The notes: a model not told the origin generated them from the sequence alone. A stretch of 64,000 bases of DNA from Ditylenchus dipsaci (GCA_004194705.1 SADC01001043.1:10768-74767), one strand, 5' to 3'. Counted from the stretch's first letter, positions 42,918 to 55,439 are shown. Numbers and translations are program-made.

Positions 42918-43446
42918 GGGTACAGGACGTTTGACCGCCATTAATTTGACCGCCCCTAAATTGACCGCCACCTGAATTGACCGCCACCTAAATTGACCAC
43001 TAGCCAAATTTTGACCGCCAGCCTCTTTATACCAATTTTTAAATTTTAATTTCCTTCGATTTTAGATATAGCTAAAGTTTTATAACTACATTGTAGTCCT
43101 GATTGTCAGCTACATTTTAATAATGAAACTTCTGGAAAAAAGAAACAAAAATAGGTCTAAACTTTAAAGGCACTCACTTGGTGATAATCTGACAAGTTTT
43201 TCATCACCAAGTGAGTGCCTTTTGAACTTAAAACCTATTTTTGTTACCTTTTTCCAGAAGCTTTATTACCAAAATTTATCTGACATTCAGGGCTACAATT
43301 TGGTTATAACTTTTTTTAAAACTCAAAGAAATTCAAATCTAAAAGTTGGTATAAAAAGGATGGCGGTCAGTTTAGGGGGCGGTGAATTTAGTGGCGGTCG
43401 AAATATGCAGGCGGTCAGTATGCTGGCTGTCAAACGTCCTGTACCC
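42918..43446. repeat. Fold-back element with TTGACCGCCACC array arms
   Basis: Left end GGGTACAGGACGTTTGACCG and right end CAAACGTCCTGTACCC are inverted. Behind them are arrays of TTGACCGCCACCTAAA (left) and GGCGGTCAGTTTAG-like units (right). A second inverted pair, CACTCACTTGGTGA/TCACCAAGTGAGTGCC, lies at 43168-43220. No coding region recognised; target duplications not clear. Confidence 0.8.
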
Positions 43447-44251
43447 TATTTTTGTGTTTACCCTATTTTCTCCAAAAAACCGTAGGATGGCTTTTTTTAA
43501 TCTCTTAAAAACCGTAAAACATCTAGGTAGGTCTAAGGTTTTGAAATTTCTAAATATGTTTTGTTCAATTTTCATGTTGATTTTCGGCGTATGTTGTAGC
43601 TCTTGAAATTTTATACGAGTATTGACCAAGCAAAAAGCCCTTATACACAGCTTTGACATGCTCTTGAGCGGCTTTGAGTGAAAATTTGACATGTCTGAAA
43701 ATGGTGGTTTTGTGAGTTGGAGACTGGTGGTCCATTTTATTTTTGCATACGTAGCTCACGCATACTCATTCGAAATAGCAGATCCCAGCGGTCATTTTAA
43801 CATATTACAGTCATAGATGTGGCTTGGAAATAAACAAATTCTGGCTTCTGGGAGATTCTCCGTTTTCTTTGAAGTGGTCGTCCATTTCGAACCGGTTATT
43901 GGGTTACTTTATCATTTCCAAACATCCATACTCCTATCTTGAAAAATGATCTACGTAAAATTCTGCACTAGAAACAACGGTTGTTTCGGTCAGTCTTTCT
44001 CGTGTTAAACAGAAGCGGGTGTTATAAAGCAAGTCATCCTTTTTTTTCCAAATTTTTTTTAAACAAAAAAGCAAAGGCTTTTCTGGCCTAAAAATAAATG
44101 ATATTCATTAAAATATGTTAAATTTGTATTTAGATTTCCAGGAGAAAATTTATTTTCAATATTTTCGAAATACAGACATTTAAACGTAAACCTGGCAACC
44201 TGATACTATACACAATTTTATTGAGAAGGTACATAAAAACTAGCTTTTTAT
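43447..44251. other. Intergenic; no gene recognised
   Basis: Between the fold-back element and the 3' end of the TPR-SET gene. Contains AT-rich sequence, with overlapping short frames on both strands near 43500-43700 that resemble no family. Confidence 0.5.
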
Positions 44252-47200
44252 TTACAAAGACTTTTGAGCTTCAGAAAAAGCTTTTTTGAACAAATTTTCA
44301 TCTCCACCCATTCGATATTGGCTGATCGTCGTGGCAAAGGAAATATTTGCTCTAGCTGCTTGTCGATTTCCTAATTGGAAGTTGCAGTCTGCCATCCAGA
44401 GCAATATATCCACACCATGAATATGAACAAATGGGTCCCCACAGCAGGCCATCATTTGGTTTAAAATTTCCAAACATTTCTCCATATTGCCCAAGAACTT
44501 ATGCATATAATATAAAGAAGTTAAGGGGTGGAATTGAAGAGTGTTGGTATGTTGACCGTGGATTCTATTGCCTTTTATCTAAAATAAATCAATTTTAAAA
44601 ATAAAATGTTCAAATACATACGATAAGGACTAATTTTAAGAATTTTGCTAGTTTTGAAAAAATACCGGATTAACAACGAAAAGGTCCCAGATTTTGATTA
44701 TATGACAGTTTATTAAAAACTGATTTAAATTTGATTTTTAGCGATTTTAATACGATAAGCACTGACTGTAAGACGAGCTCATTCTGGTGCAGAATTTCAG
44801 GGAGAGTTCTTTTCTGTTTCAAACAGGCGGTTTGGCGTGAGATTTATACCAATTACTGAATGGTGTCAAATGTGACTTGGGTATCAGGCGTTACTTCAAT
44901 ATTTTATATACACATGCATAATAAACTTTCTAAGGACATATTGTTGTAGGGTTTATGATAACTTCATGTGAAACGTTTCGCCTAAAGAAACAATTATGTC
45001 ATTTTTACCTAAAAGGTTGTTTTACTTGGCAAAATTGGATAGCATACAGCTGTGTGTTTAGTCAAAGCTACATACTATTTAGAAGGGCAATTAAAACTGC
45101 TTAACCCTCGCAATACGGACTGTGACAGGTGTATATTCTGGTAGAGCATACCCATGTTGTAAGCAAAAGTACTTAGATCTTTTCGGAATTCGTGCTCTGT
45201 GCAGAGATACAGCCTCTCAAAGTTTGAATTTTTCAAATTTTGCGTCTTGACACGAAAGCATAAAAATTGCTGTAACTCTTTATACAGTTGACCTTTTTAA
45301 ATTCTGTAGACAACGTCTTGTAGATAAGGGACAGGGCTATCTTTTGAGTGGTTGTTATTTGCTTCCTCTCTAATTACCGACAGACATATAGGTAAAAGAA
45401 GAAAAACCTAGATATTTCAGGTACCTGCATTCATTTTTTGAATTACTTTTTTATTTTCATTTTTAAGTTATAATTTAAAGCGAGTCTTTAAAGCGATCAA
45501 AGCGAGTCTTCCAGAACTATAAGTAAGTTGTAGTGCAGTGGCTGTGTTAGATCTTGTCCTATCTGGCAATATCAAGCAACGTTGGGCTCGACTAGTAGAT
45601 TGTTCAAAATTTTGGAAAATTTTAATTTGCAAACAAAAAAACTCAAAAAATATTTTCGCAGTAATTTAGCTGTCCCCGCCAATTCAAAAAGTCCAAATTT
45701 CCGTGGCCGTAGATGGCAATGGTCCTTTAAAAAGATAACAAAACAAGGTCGTTTCAAAAGTTTGCACCGCTAGACTAGGGTGGTAGGAATATCAAGCCAA
45801 ACGGTTAAAAAACGGTTTGTAGATTTGGATTTTCCGTGAAATTTTGCAGCAGAATGAGCTGGTCTTACAGTTAGACCTGGACGTGTTGAAACTTCAATAT
45901 CGAAATTCCTAAATTCAGGGGTCATTTATGTCAGCTATTGAAAAAATTTATTATTATTTTTAAGTTAAACAGCAATAAGTTTTAAATCATAACCTGCTGA
46001 ATCAAATATTCTAATTGACGAGCTACTTGTTGAGTGGGCTGCATTATATTTAAAGGATTATTGCCAATAGCTTCAGCTTGTCTCCAAATCTCTTCTTTTG
46101 TAGCGTTGGTCGGATTAGCTTTTTCAAAGGCACAAAGCTCACAATAGCATTGAAAGCCAAAGTACTGCAGCTTTTTAGCTCTCTCAGTATAGGGTATAAA
46201 AGAGTCGCAATAAGTAATAGTGACTTCTTCACCTTTGTTAATATTCTTTACAGCATATACAAACATTGTATCACCACAAAAAACCCGAAATGAGTTGGCT
46301 GAAAATAAACTTCATTGCGCCTTTGTTTTGCCAACAAGGTAAAATATGGTAGTGACGGAGCGATATTGAAAAATCCTATATTCATTCGATAGAGCATCGA
46401 AAAAGCTTATTTGCATGAAAAATTTTTTTACGGGCAGCCCTGTTTTTTAAGGTAACATCTTGTTCAACAATTGAACATGAATTAGAAAGTAGAGCTGTCC
46501 GGGAGAAAAGGATCCATATGTCAAGTCAGCTTTTTTGGCAAAAATTTTCAAAAAAAGATGCGTGGAGTAGAGGGAAGGGGAGGGCTGTGACTCTGGTTCA
46601 AGTACTGCGCTTCTTTGATGCTATATCGAATGGTTTTAAAGATTTGGCGATATATCGCTCGGTTACTACCCTTGCAATTCTCTTTTCGGTTTAAAGAAAA
46701 CACTCATGAGAGAAACAAATTGCTAGTGCCCGCCTTAATTGCAGTGTAATGCGCTAATTTTTGAAAAAATGTGCCTCAGTTCCCCACCTCTGCGTTATTG
46801 CAATTTTTTTCTAAATCTTCAAAGAAATAATTTACACTTTTTTAGCATTCAAAATAAAAAAAAGGCCCTGATATTTCAGCCTAATTTTTTGTTGTGTTTT
46901 TACTAGGGCTGTTGAAATAGCCGGCTTTTTCCTTTTCGAGATTAGTTTCGAGACTGATCCCGGCTTTGATCTTTTTTAGGCTTTTTCGGGTGTTTTTCAC
47001 CACAAGGAAGACCAAGGCAGAAATTTGGTTCAAGTTTGGACCAAGGCAAGCAAACATTTTTTATAACAAAGCATAAAATGTTAGTTAAAATTGTTTGAGA
47101 AATCACACAAACAAGATCGAAGAACAGAATAATGGCATCAAATTCTAAGCAAAAAAATGAATTCTTACAGTCAGTATATTTTCTCGGAAGAAAAAAGCTG

Positions 47201-50200
47201 ATTTCTTGTTAGTAGGCTTTTTCTATGCTGTTTTCAAGATTAATGTTGGCTTTAATTTCCGCTTTAATCTTATCCGACAACCCTAGTTTTTACGCTTAGG
47301 CAAGGGTAGGTAGACAAGCGTATTTTGAAACGGTTTAAAACATGAATCTAAGTCATATTTTTGTCGAAGCCGCTGTTTAAGCCAGAAAAAACAAAAGGGA
47401 ATTGCATATAAATGCAATCATCTAAGGGGTTAAAGGGGTATGACATTAGGAGGGGGATGTTGAAATTCGACATAAAAAACCTTAACTTCCCGAGTCTAGA
47501 GAATTTTTTTGTCTTATAAGGTGTGAATTTTTTTTTCAAAGTGGCTCTATGCAAATGTTCCCACTGAATAAATATTGTCAGATGCACATTTAAAACAAAA
47601 AAAATTGATTTTGCCTTGAAATGGAGCTTTTCAGAGTACAGTCAAACCTCGATATTTCGCCACCCCAAAAACGTTCGTTCCCGCCCAATGTCCGACATTT
47701 TTTTTACACCGATTTCTGAATATTTTTGCTGGTTCTGTTTTGACAGTCTGGTCGCAAATATCGTGAGGATTCCGATTTTGCCGATCGTTTTTCAGAATTA
47801 TGAAAAATCTCATGGTTTTTTCCGGCTTACGGGGGAGCGGTGATTCCCTAGTTTTTCAGATGATCTGGGAAAAGAAGCATCACTTTATTATAGTACTCTC
47901 GGTGCCCTACGTGAATGTTCAAAAAAGGTCTCAATGAAATTTATTGAAAAAGACGTTGCTGAAAATTTTCTTGTAAGCCACAAATCGGGGTTTACTTCTG
48001 CAGGGGGACCAATGCGAAAATAAAATTTTTTTTGTTTTAAATATGCATCCGACTATTTTTATTCGGTGGGAACATTTGCATAGAGTGACTTTGCGAAAAA
48101 ACTTCACACCTTATGAACAAAAATAGTTCTCAAGACTCGGGAAGTTTGGCTTTTTATGTCAAATCCCCCCCCCTTTAATGCAAAATTTTTTAGCAATTTT
48201 TATCCCAAAAAATTGTTTTGCTTTTGAATGGTTAAAAAACTGTGTATTAATGGTTTTTGAAACTGAAGATAAATTGTCTTATGTAAAAAACAGGAGAGAA
48301 CAATGTACTTTTTCTGCTTACCCTTGAACAAATCGAACGAAAAAAATTCTTTGGTATCTTATATATAAAATTATCGCAAAATTTAAAGTTTCACCTACCG
48401 ACACATGAATGGTTAAGAAAAGAAGGCAAAATCCATACACCAGATGGTATATCATCTGTTTTTTCTTTGCGAGCGCAGAAAAGTGTTTGCACACCAAAAC
48501 TAACAAATGTACAGATCTTTTCTACACGTTGAGTATCAACTACACCTAAAACAAAATTTTCGCCTTATTTATTTGCAAGAACTAAATATTTCGGTCAGAG
48601 TACAGGGTGACACAAAATAACAGTCACGTTGTTAAAAATTGTCAGGGTAGCTCTTCGACCCCATCGATTTTCACAGGAAAATCGATGACAGTAGTTTAAT
48701 AAGCTTTTTGATACCTCGTTACTTTACGAAAAGTAGAGGCTCGCAGCTATGAAAAACTCCAAATTCAGAACCAGCATAAAAATGGCACTTGATGGTGCTT
48801 TAAAGTCTAATAAAAAGAAGTTCTATACTGTAATGAAAAAGTAGAAAAGAAATAAAAAAGGTGTCTTCAAAAACAGTTTAACGTGAAAGTTTTGCAAACT
48901 TAAAACTTTGACACCGGGTTCCTGTTTAGCATGGCTGATTTACTTAAAAAACTGCTCTTTGAATTGAAAGTCAGCATCAAATTTCAACTTCCCTTCCAAA
49001 CAAAAATATTTAAATATATAATTTTTTTTTGAAATCAAAATGTTTTTGTTTCGAGGGAAATTTGAAATTGGACAGTTACCTTATTTTTCACAGAGGAGTT
49101 CCATAAGTAAATTGGCCGTGCTGGGCAGTATTAGTAATCCATTGTTAGAATTTGAGTTTGCCTGTTTTTTTTTACGTGGAATTGTTTCTGAAGACACTTT
49201 TTTTGGTTGTTTTTCTGGTTGTGCTTTATATTCCAGAAGCCCTTTTTATAAGACTTTGAAGAGCTATGAAGTGCAATTTTTAATGCTGCTTCTGATTTGG
49301 AGACCTTTTCATGCCTGCAAGCCTCTGTACGAAAATTTTCTATACTTTTGGTATGGTACTAAATTAAAAACGTCTTAATTTGATTCTTATAAACTTTTAC
49401 AAAGCCCAGACAAAGGGCTTTCTTATCAGCATAAAAGAAAATGCTAAACTGGATAAATTCACTGCTCACCAGTCTGAAGCGAAAACTGTGGGAAACTTTG
49501 CTGGGAGAATTGCACTTACCGTATTCACTTTGATAAAAGGGCACCATTCATTAAACGAGCACCCTCTGATAAACGGGCGCTCCGAGGACCTATATTTCAG
49601 CTCAGAAAAACATATTTTCACATCTGCTTCATGCGTTTTCTTAGTTATTACGAATTTACCTGATTTCGCTTCTTAGATTTCGGTATAGCACTCAAAAATT
49701 CAAAAATCGATCCAAAAAATTTCCGACTTTTTATGGTTGAAAAATAAATGGGCATGTTAGGGCATTTGTTAGAGTGAATACGGTTTTTTTGGAGGTCTGA
49801 TATTGTGGTATTTGTGCTTCACTGATCCTAAAACCCTCATAGGAACCGTAATTCCAGTCAGGAGTTCCCGTGTTAACGAATCACTCGAGATTTTTTATTG
49901 TCTTTTACCTGCAGGTATGCGTACGTCCCTTGACAAATCTCCAGAATGAAGAGAATAAAAGTCTTCTGCCTTGTCAGGATTCTGCAGTAGAGTTTGCATC
50001 GTCTTGATAATATTTAGCGCTTGAGTTTTACTAGCAGGCATATTGCTAATTAAGTTAAAGGCATCTAGTTGAATATCCGGGTGCTCACTGCCACAATAAA
50101 TAGAGAAGGCTTTTGAAACCATCAGAAGTGTGCCTTTTTCAATATCTTTTGTGGCTAAAATTCCTTTGCCTTTGCCTTTGATATCATCAATCACGACTGG

Positions 50201-52012
50201 ACCAGTGTAATCAGCTACATCCATGAAAAAAACTTTCTTGTCTATGGCTTCACTGGCCAGAAAATTGAGGTCATATATCCCACTACGGCTTTCCTTCAGC
50301 CTGGTTTGAACTCTAGTTAAGTCTACAACAGCATCTTGACTACTAGGAAAGTGGCGATTGAAGTCTTGGAAATGTTTGAAAGCTAATTCCCAATTTTTCA
50401 TACCGTAGGCTGCTCGACCAAGTCTTAAAAATAAAATATTTTTGGAAATATCAAATTGTGAAGAAAATTTGTATTTTCTTTTTCAATGTAACCAATCGAA
50501 ATAAAATGCAGGTTAGTATAGGAAATTTTTAAAACTTTAAACGGCCATAACGTTTTTCGTAGATGGTTTTTCAAAAATCTGATGTTACAGATCGATTTTT
50601 CTTAGCAACAATATTATTTTGTATATAATGTCGAAAACATGATTTTCGCTCAGTCCTCCCTGTGCTTTGGGCCTTGCTTGTCCAAGAGATCATAATCGGA
50701 ACCAAAGGGGGGAGTGGTTAGTGGCGTTATTAAGTAAAAATAATTTTTTGGCATGATTTTTATTAGAAAATATTATCTTCAAGGAAAATCGATCCGTAAC
50801 AACAAATTTTTGAAAAACGCTCGTAAAAAAAGTTCAGCGTGTTTGAAATCCTGTTAATTTCTTGGACCGCTCCGCTCTTTTCCGGCAAAAAATTTTTTTA
50901 GCCAATTTTGAGCATTTAAAAATATGATTTTAAGGTGAAATCTTAAAAAATCTGAAGATTTGAGGTACGAAAATATCTTTAAAGGGCCATTGCAGTCTCC
51001 GACAAGGGTTGTCCCCCGCCAATTCAAAAACATTTCCTATTGATTGAACTTTTGTACGGATTTTTTAACTTGGGTTTTAACACAACTATACCTAAAATTA
51101 AATTCTAGGCCTTGTTCTGTTAGAAACCAAGTTGAAAAATCAAAACGAAAATTCAAGGCTTAGGCGAACATTTTTGAATTGGCGGGGGACAATCCAAAGC
51201 GCGTGGTCATGGCCCTTTAAAGAAGTATCAACAAGAGCTCTGGGCTAAATGGGAACCAATTGATTTTCGAGTGGTAGACATATTTTACTGTTTTTATGAA
51301 GTCTTACTTATTATTACTTTGTACGTGGCTCTTTAAAATAGTTTGAATTTTGAATTTTAGTCTTTTCTGAAAAAAATATCTCAAACAAACCTTAACAGAG
51401 ATTTTGCTTTATCTGCTCCCAACTGTAAAGCCTTTGATGCCTCTTCATATGCTTTATAATATTGGCCAAGAGAAAGCAAAGCAGCAGACAAATTCAAATG
51501 CAATACTTCAAAATCAGGCTTGATTAATAGTCCTTTCCTATACCATTTAATAGCATCTTCAAATTGTTTTTTGCCAAAGCATTCATTGCCTTTTAGTTTT
51601 AGTTGGTTAGGTGTCAAGCATTGTTTTTTAAACCATTTGAGTGCTCCAACATTCTTTAGCGTATTTTCATCATTTTTATCGATAAACACAATATCAGACG
51701 GGGAATCAACCCTAAGCATTACCTGGCCTTTATCAGAAGTTGCAAACTCGAGAAATGGCTCTTTAATGGCCATAATAGTTCCTTCGGGCAGCCATTTGGA
51801 GTCTGTTAAGTCACATCTGAAGTTGTAAAGGAAAATTCTTTCGACATCTTCTCTCAAGTCTTCAATCAAACTGCAGGTGGCCACTGTGACGAAGGCTTCT
51901 GTAATAGTGCGGCACAGTAAGTAACATCCTTTGTGCACTACGGAAACCTTCATTTGACTTAGAAGAATGGGCTTTAGCTCAGATAAAGATTTTTTAGAGC
52001 TGTGACTCTGGC
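44252..52012 (-). CDS. TPR and SET-domain protein lysine methyltransferase
   Basis: Exons on the minus strand: 52012-51391, 50423-49909, 48545-48399, 46298-45994, 44578-44252. From the ATG at 51953 the joined exons are 1857 nt and give exactly 618 residues with no breaks. The N-terminal part (HKGCYLLCRTI, LPEGTIMAIKEPFLEF, RVDSPSDIVF) and two or three TPR units (from about residue 117, GNECFGKKQFEDAIKWYRKG) match TPR-SET proteins. The SET domain starts near IDDIKGKGKGILATKDIEKG, has the cofactor/catalytic motif FLNHSCVANSF split over an intron, then KGEEVTITYCD and the Cys cluster FQCYCELC. It probably methylates lysines using S-adenosylmethionine. The frame stays open upstream of the ATG (SKKSLSELKPILLSQ), so a further 5' exon may exist. 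Introns reach 2.1 kb and hold hAT and pogo-like repeats. Confidence 0.9.
45235..45330. repeat. Dispersed repeat (inverse copy of 4400-4490)
   Basis: Contains TCTTGACACGAAAGCATAAA and ACAGTTGACCTTTTTAAATT, complementary to the 4400-4490 segment. In an intron of the TPR-SET gene. Confidence 0.6.
46904..47285. mobile_element. hAT-like MITE with TAGGGCTGTTG ends
   Basis: Perfect 8-bp target duplication GTTTTTAC (46896-46903, 47286-47293). Ends TAGGGCTGTTG and CGACAACCCTA are imperfect inverted repeats. It includes AAGACCAAGGCAGAAA and further ACCAAGGCAAG motifs. In an intron of the TPR-SET gene. Confidence 0.9.
47385..48180. repeat. Inverted repeat flanking a pogo-like fragment
   Basis: Left arm (about 47440-47580) and inverted right arm (about 48045-48175) share AACATTTGCATAGAGTGACT-like sequence and TTCACACCTTAT. 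Between them, at 47641, starts CAGTCAAACCTCGATATTTC with interior similar to the MITE at 60467-60913 (AAAACGTTCGTTCCCGCCC, GATTCCGATTTTGCCG) but without a clear right end. Confidence 0.7.
49040..49378 (+). CDS. Unassigned 112-codon reading frame in a TPR-SET intron
   Basis: Opens at ATG 49040 and is rich in aromatic residues (SRSPFYKTLKSYEVQFLMLL, then WRPFHACKPLYENFLYFWYG). A second frame shifted by one, from 49380, reads NFYKAQTKGFLISIKENAKL up to a MITE at 49519. Together they could be a broken exon, antisense to the host gene, or a chance frame. No family recognised. Confidence 0.2.
   Translation: MFLFRGKFEIGQLPYFSQRSSISKLAVLGSISNPLLEFEFACFFLRGIVSEDTFFGCFSGCALYSRSPFYKTLKSYEVQFLMLLLIWRPFHACKPLYENFLYFWYGTKLKTS
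49519..49783. mobile_element. MITE of the CCGTATTCACT family
   Basis: Ends CCGTATTCACT and AGTGAATACGG are inverted; TA flanks the left end only. The interior has the family core GAGGACCTATATTTCAGCTC, GCGTTTTCTTAGTTATTACG and TCCGACTTTTTATGGTTGAA. Subterminal GGGCACC and CGGGCGC units differ from the GGCCTTC units of copies at 2.6 and 17.9 kb. Confidence 0.8.
50990..51215. repeat. Hairpin repeat related to 21065-21235
   Basis: A palindrome around ATTCTAGGCCTTGTTCTG, with arms ending in AATTGGCGGGGGACAA and its complement. Closely related to the repeat in the GRL2 intron. In intron 1 of the TPR-SET gene. Confidence 0.7.
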
Positions 52013-52896
52013 CTTAACAATTATTTTTAATTTATAGGTTATTAAAGAGTATTATATTGGTCTAAAAGCTCTGAAAACTTTTTTTTCGTAGATTTCTCAT
52101 ATTTTTTACGAAGGTGTGACAGGCGCCTATCGGCGCCTCCATTGTCTTTCTAAGCCCATCAATCCGTCAAAGAATACATAAAACCTTAAAAAATCGCTGC
52201 AAGTGGTGGAGCCGACTATATCATACGATAGCCAATATTCTACGCTATAACGTAACAAAACGCTTTTTTTACAATCTTGTGAAAATAATGAAAATTTATT
52301 ATGATAAATTATAAATTCGGGGTTTTCACCTTTATTTTAGATCACAGCAGCCTAAATACCCGAACTCTTCCGGCCTTTTCATCTATTTCATACCTTTCAC
52401 ACCGACAATACGAAGGGTATTTGGCCGAAGAACAGCACACTACACATTGCGATGGATTGGGGTGAAAAAAATCAAGGGAGCGAAATGAAGTAGGTATAGA
52501 GAAAAATACTCTTTGGAGGGACGGGCACTTGGGCTTTTACGATTTTGGGCTAGTGCCTAGCCTAAAATTGATTCGCAGCCTCAACAGAGCATGATATCGA
52601 GGCGACTTTTTTTGGTCAAGATTCGGATCAAGGTTTTGCGCTACAACGTAGCAGAGAAAATTTTTAAATTTTCTCTCATTAAAAGCCACACAAAATCAGA
52701 GCTGATATATACAATAATAATAATCACTCAAAAATAAAATATTTTTTTGCTTATATGTTTACTATATACACCTGAGAGTGTTTTTATCAAATCTATCATG
52801 GAATTTAAGTCTAGAAAGGACATTACTAACGATATAACTGAAAATGACGAAGTTTGCGCACTTGACTACCTTAAAGGGCTGGGGTACACATCGAGG
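52013..52896. other. Upstream of the TPR-SET gene; no exon recognised
   Basis: The promoter and any missing first exon of the TPR-SET gene should lie here, but no convincing exon, TATA-like element or repeat end could be assigned. Confidence 0.5.
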
Positions 52897-53330
52897 GGCA
52901 ATACTTTTTTTGTCACAGATTCACTTTTTTCTGTCACAGATTTGAGTTTTCCTTTCCTACCCGCTCTTTGTATTAAATTTTATAATCTTTTTTAAAGATT
53001 TAACACCATTAGGTAGCCCTACGATTCTAGTTTCTGGCGAGGTTTTATTTGCTGCAGCATCTCTGCAAAATGTAGCACAAAAAGGTAAAATTATGAGCCA
53101 AATCATTTTTCTGACTTCTTTCATACTTTCACCTAATTGTGTTATACTTTGCAAGAAAGTTGCAAAAATGATACCTCGCCAGAAACTAGAATCGCAGTGC
53201 TATCTGGTAGTGTGATAACTTTCAAAAAAGTCGAAAAATTCGAAAGAAACAGGCAAAACTAAAATCTGTTACAGAAATGAGTAACTTTGTGACAGAAAAA
53301 AGTGAATCTGTGACAAAAAAAAAGTTTGGG
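52897..53330. repeat. Inverted-repeat element with GTCACAGATTCAC ends
   Basis: Left TTTTTTTGTCACAGATTCAC and right GTGAATCTGTGACAAAAAAA are inverted. A second, inner pair shares GATTCTAGTTTCTGGCGAGG (53022) and its complement (53174). No coding capacity recognised. Confidence 0.8.
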
Positions 53331-53331
53331 T

Positions 53332-54475
53332 CCGCTTCGTTTCCCTCAAAGTGCGTTTCCCCTCAAAGTTCGTTTCCTTCAAAGTCGTTTCCCTCAAAAT
53401 AAGTTCCCCTCAAAACAAGTAAATAAATAAGTAAAGTTTACCCCGTGGTACCTATCCGAGGGAGTATCCACATCCAGAATCCAAAATTTTAGATTTAGTT
53501 AAAATTAATAAAAAAATTATGGTACCTTATTCACAAATATCTAAATCAATTCGTCCACAGGTCATTTCGTCCAAAAAATTTTTATTATCTGTAAGAGCTG
53601 AGAACCAAACGATTCGATTCAAAATTGTGTCCTGAAAACGGTTAAATTTAAATCGGGGTCCTCTACTCGAGACTGATTGCACCCAGATAGGGTCGAACCA
53701 GTAACCTTGGTAATGAGTATATGAACTTCTACACCACGTAAAAACTCAAAATTATGATAAAAAATAAAGGTATGCACCCAGTTTCATTTGAACCATCATC
53801 CTAGGCTATGTCTATCCAGGTGGTCGTCCACTTGGATCAAAAATTTTTTTTTCACGTTTTCGGGTTCCAAAACAATTTTTCTGCACTGATTCGAGCATGC
53901 TGAAGATGGTTTGACAGTGGTAAAATGACGTTTTATCGAGAAATTTTTGAGTTATTGTGAACTCTTAATTTATCAAAATCAAGAATTTACGATAACTCAA
54001 AAATTTCTTCATAAAGCGTGATTTTACCACTGTCAAACCATCTTCCGTGTGCTATAATTAGTGCAGAAAAATTATTTTGGAAGCCGAAAACGTGAGCAAA
54101 AAATATTTTATCCAAGTGGACGACCACTTGATATATATAGATATATATAAAATATATATAGATGATTGAAAAATTTCTCTAACACGAGAAGAGGGAATAT
54201 TTTATTTTTGACCTACAAGTGGTTACAAAAATATTATTCGAAAAGTTTTCGGGACTAAAATAAAACCAACGATATTTTATGCTTTTTGTATTACACTAGT
54301 TTATTTTGATCGAATTTTTTTTAGAAAAAATTATTTTTAGCGTAAACGACACTTGAGGGGAAACGATCCTTGAGGGAAAACGACCTTTCAGGGGAAATGA
54401 ACTTTGAGGGAAAACGACCTTTCAGGGGAAATGAACTTTGAGGGGAAACGAACTTTGATGGGAAACACCCGTGTC
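53332..54475. repeat. Fold-back element with GTTTCCCCTCAAAGTTCG array arms
   Basis: Left arm (about 53336-53420) carries about five GTTTCCCCTCAAAGTTC-type units; right arm (about 54335-54472) carries about seven inverse units (GAACTTTGAGGGGAAACG). The interior (53595-54130) contains CCAAACGATTCGATTCAAAA, the tRNA-like sequence and palindrome P3, the same cargo as the element at 36083-37689. Confidence 0.75.
53672..53750 (-). repeat. tRNA-like sequence, diverged copy
   Basis: Minus strand reads TGGTGTAGAAG (box A-like) and GGTTCGACCCTATCTGGGTG (decayed box B region). Matches 36363-36436 but has more changes. Confidence 0.5.
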
Positions 54476-55439
54476 CCAAAAAGTTTCGCCCCATATCGAG
54501 ATGCGAATATTTTTAACTCTCAGGTTCGATTCCCAGTAAGTGCATAACCTATTTTATTAATCCATTTTTAGTGAGTTAGCTCACTTCTAAAGCCAAAAGC
54601 TATCGAGCAGTCGATTGCAATCATTTCCCTCACTGCTTTGCTGCCAGCAAACACCTTAATTTTTGGATTTCATGAAAATGACCATCAAAATGAAAGGAAA
54701 CTAGAAAAAGTTATGCTTACATCTTACTGTAAAAATTTTATTTATGTTTAAAGGCATTAGTTACTTTTCAAAGTCAGAATTTTTTGAATAACCAGACAGA
54801 AATTTTAACACACCAGAATCACTTCAGAAAAAGAAGGTAGTTAGCGAAGGTTTGACCAAGCAACAAAAAAGTATTTTCGAGGGGCAGGATTTCGGTATTA
54901 TTTTTGCACCGACGTTTTTTTGCAACTTTTATTCGCATGATCATTTACAACCATATACTGAAAATGACGTCAAGAAGCAGAGTTACATTTTTGGTATAAA
55001 GTTGTAAATAAACATGTAAATTAAAATTGCGAAAAAACGTCAGTTCCAAAATAATACTGAAGAGTATGCCAAGGAATTGGGTATGGTTAAATGTTTTTCG
55101 AATTCTAATCATGACTCGAAATTGTTTTTTTCTCTGTATGATAGCTCAAATGAAAGCCCAGAATCTTAGCTACGTTTTGGTATATGAGTATATACGTTCG
55201 ATTTGATATATACGTTCGATCTGTAGAAAAAAGTCAGAAAATATAGATAAGACCAGTCGAAGTAAACCCACCAAAACGATGTATTTTCGTAAATTTAGCA
55301 GGTCTTAGCCTATAAATCAGGTCCAGATATTGTGAAATCATGCTGTGATGATTTCGTTTGATAACCAAGAGCCTGAGAATCATTTTGACACCAAACTTGT
55401 AAATTAAAGGAGATAAAAAGGGTGTGCACCAGGGTTGCA
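54476..55439. other. Intergenic; tRNA-like 3' segment at about 54524-54546
   Basis: CTCAGGTTCGATTCCCAGTA at 54522 includes a perfect box B (GGTTCGATTCC) and is followed by AGTGCATAACC. An inverse relative (GTGCACCCACTGGGAATCGA) lies at 56202. Nothing else recognised. Confidence 0.5.
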
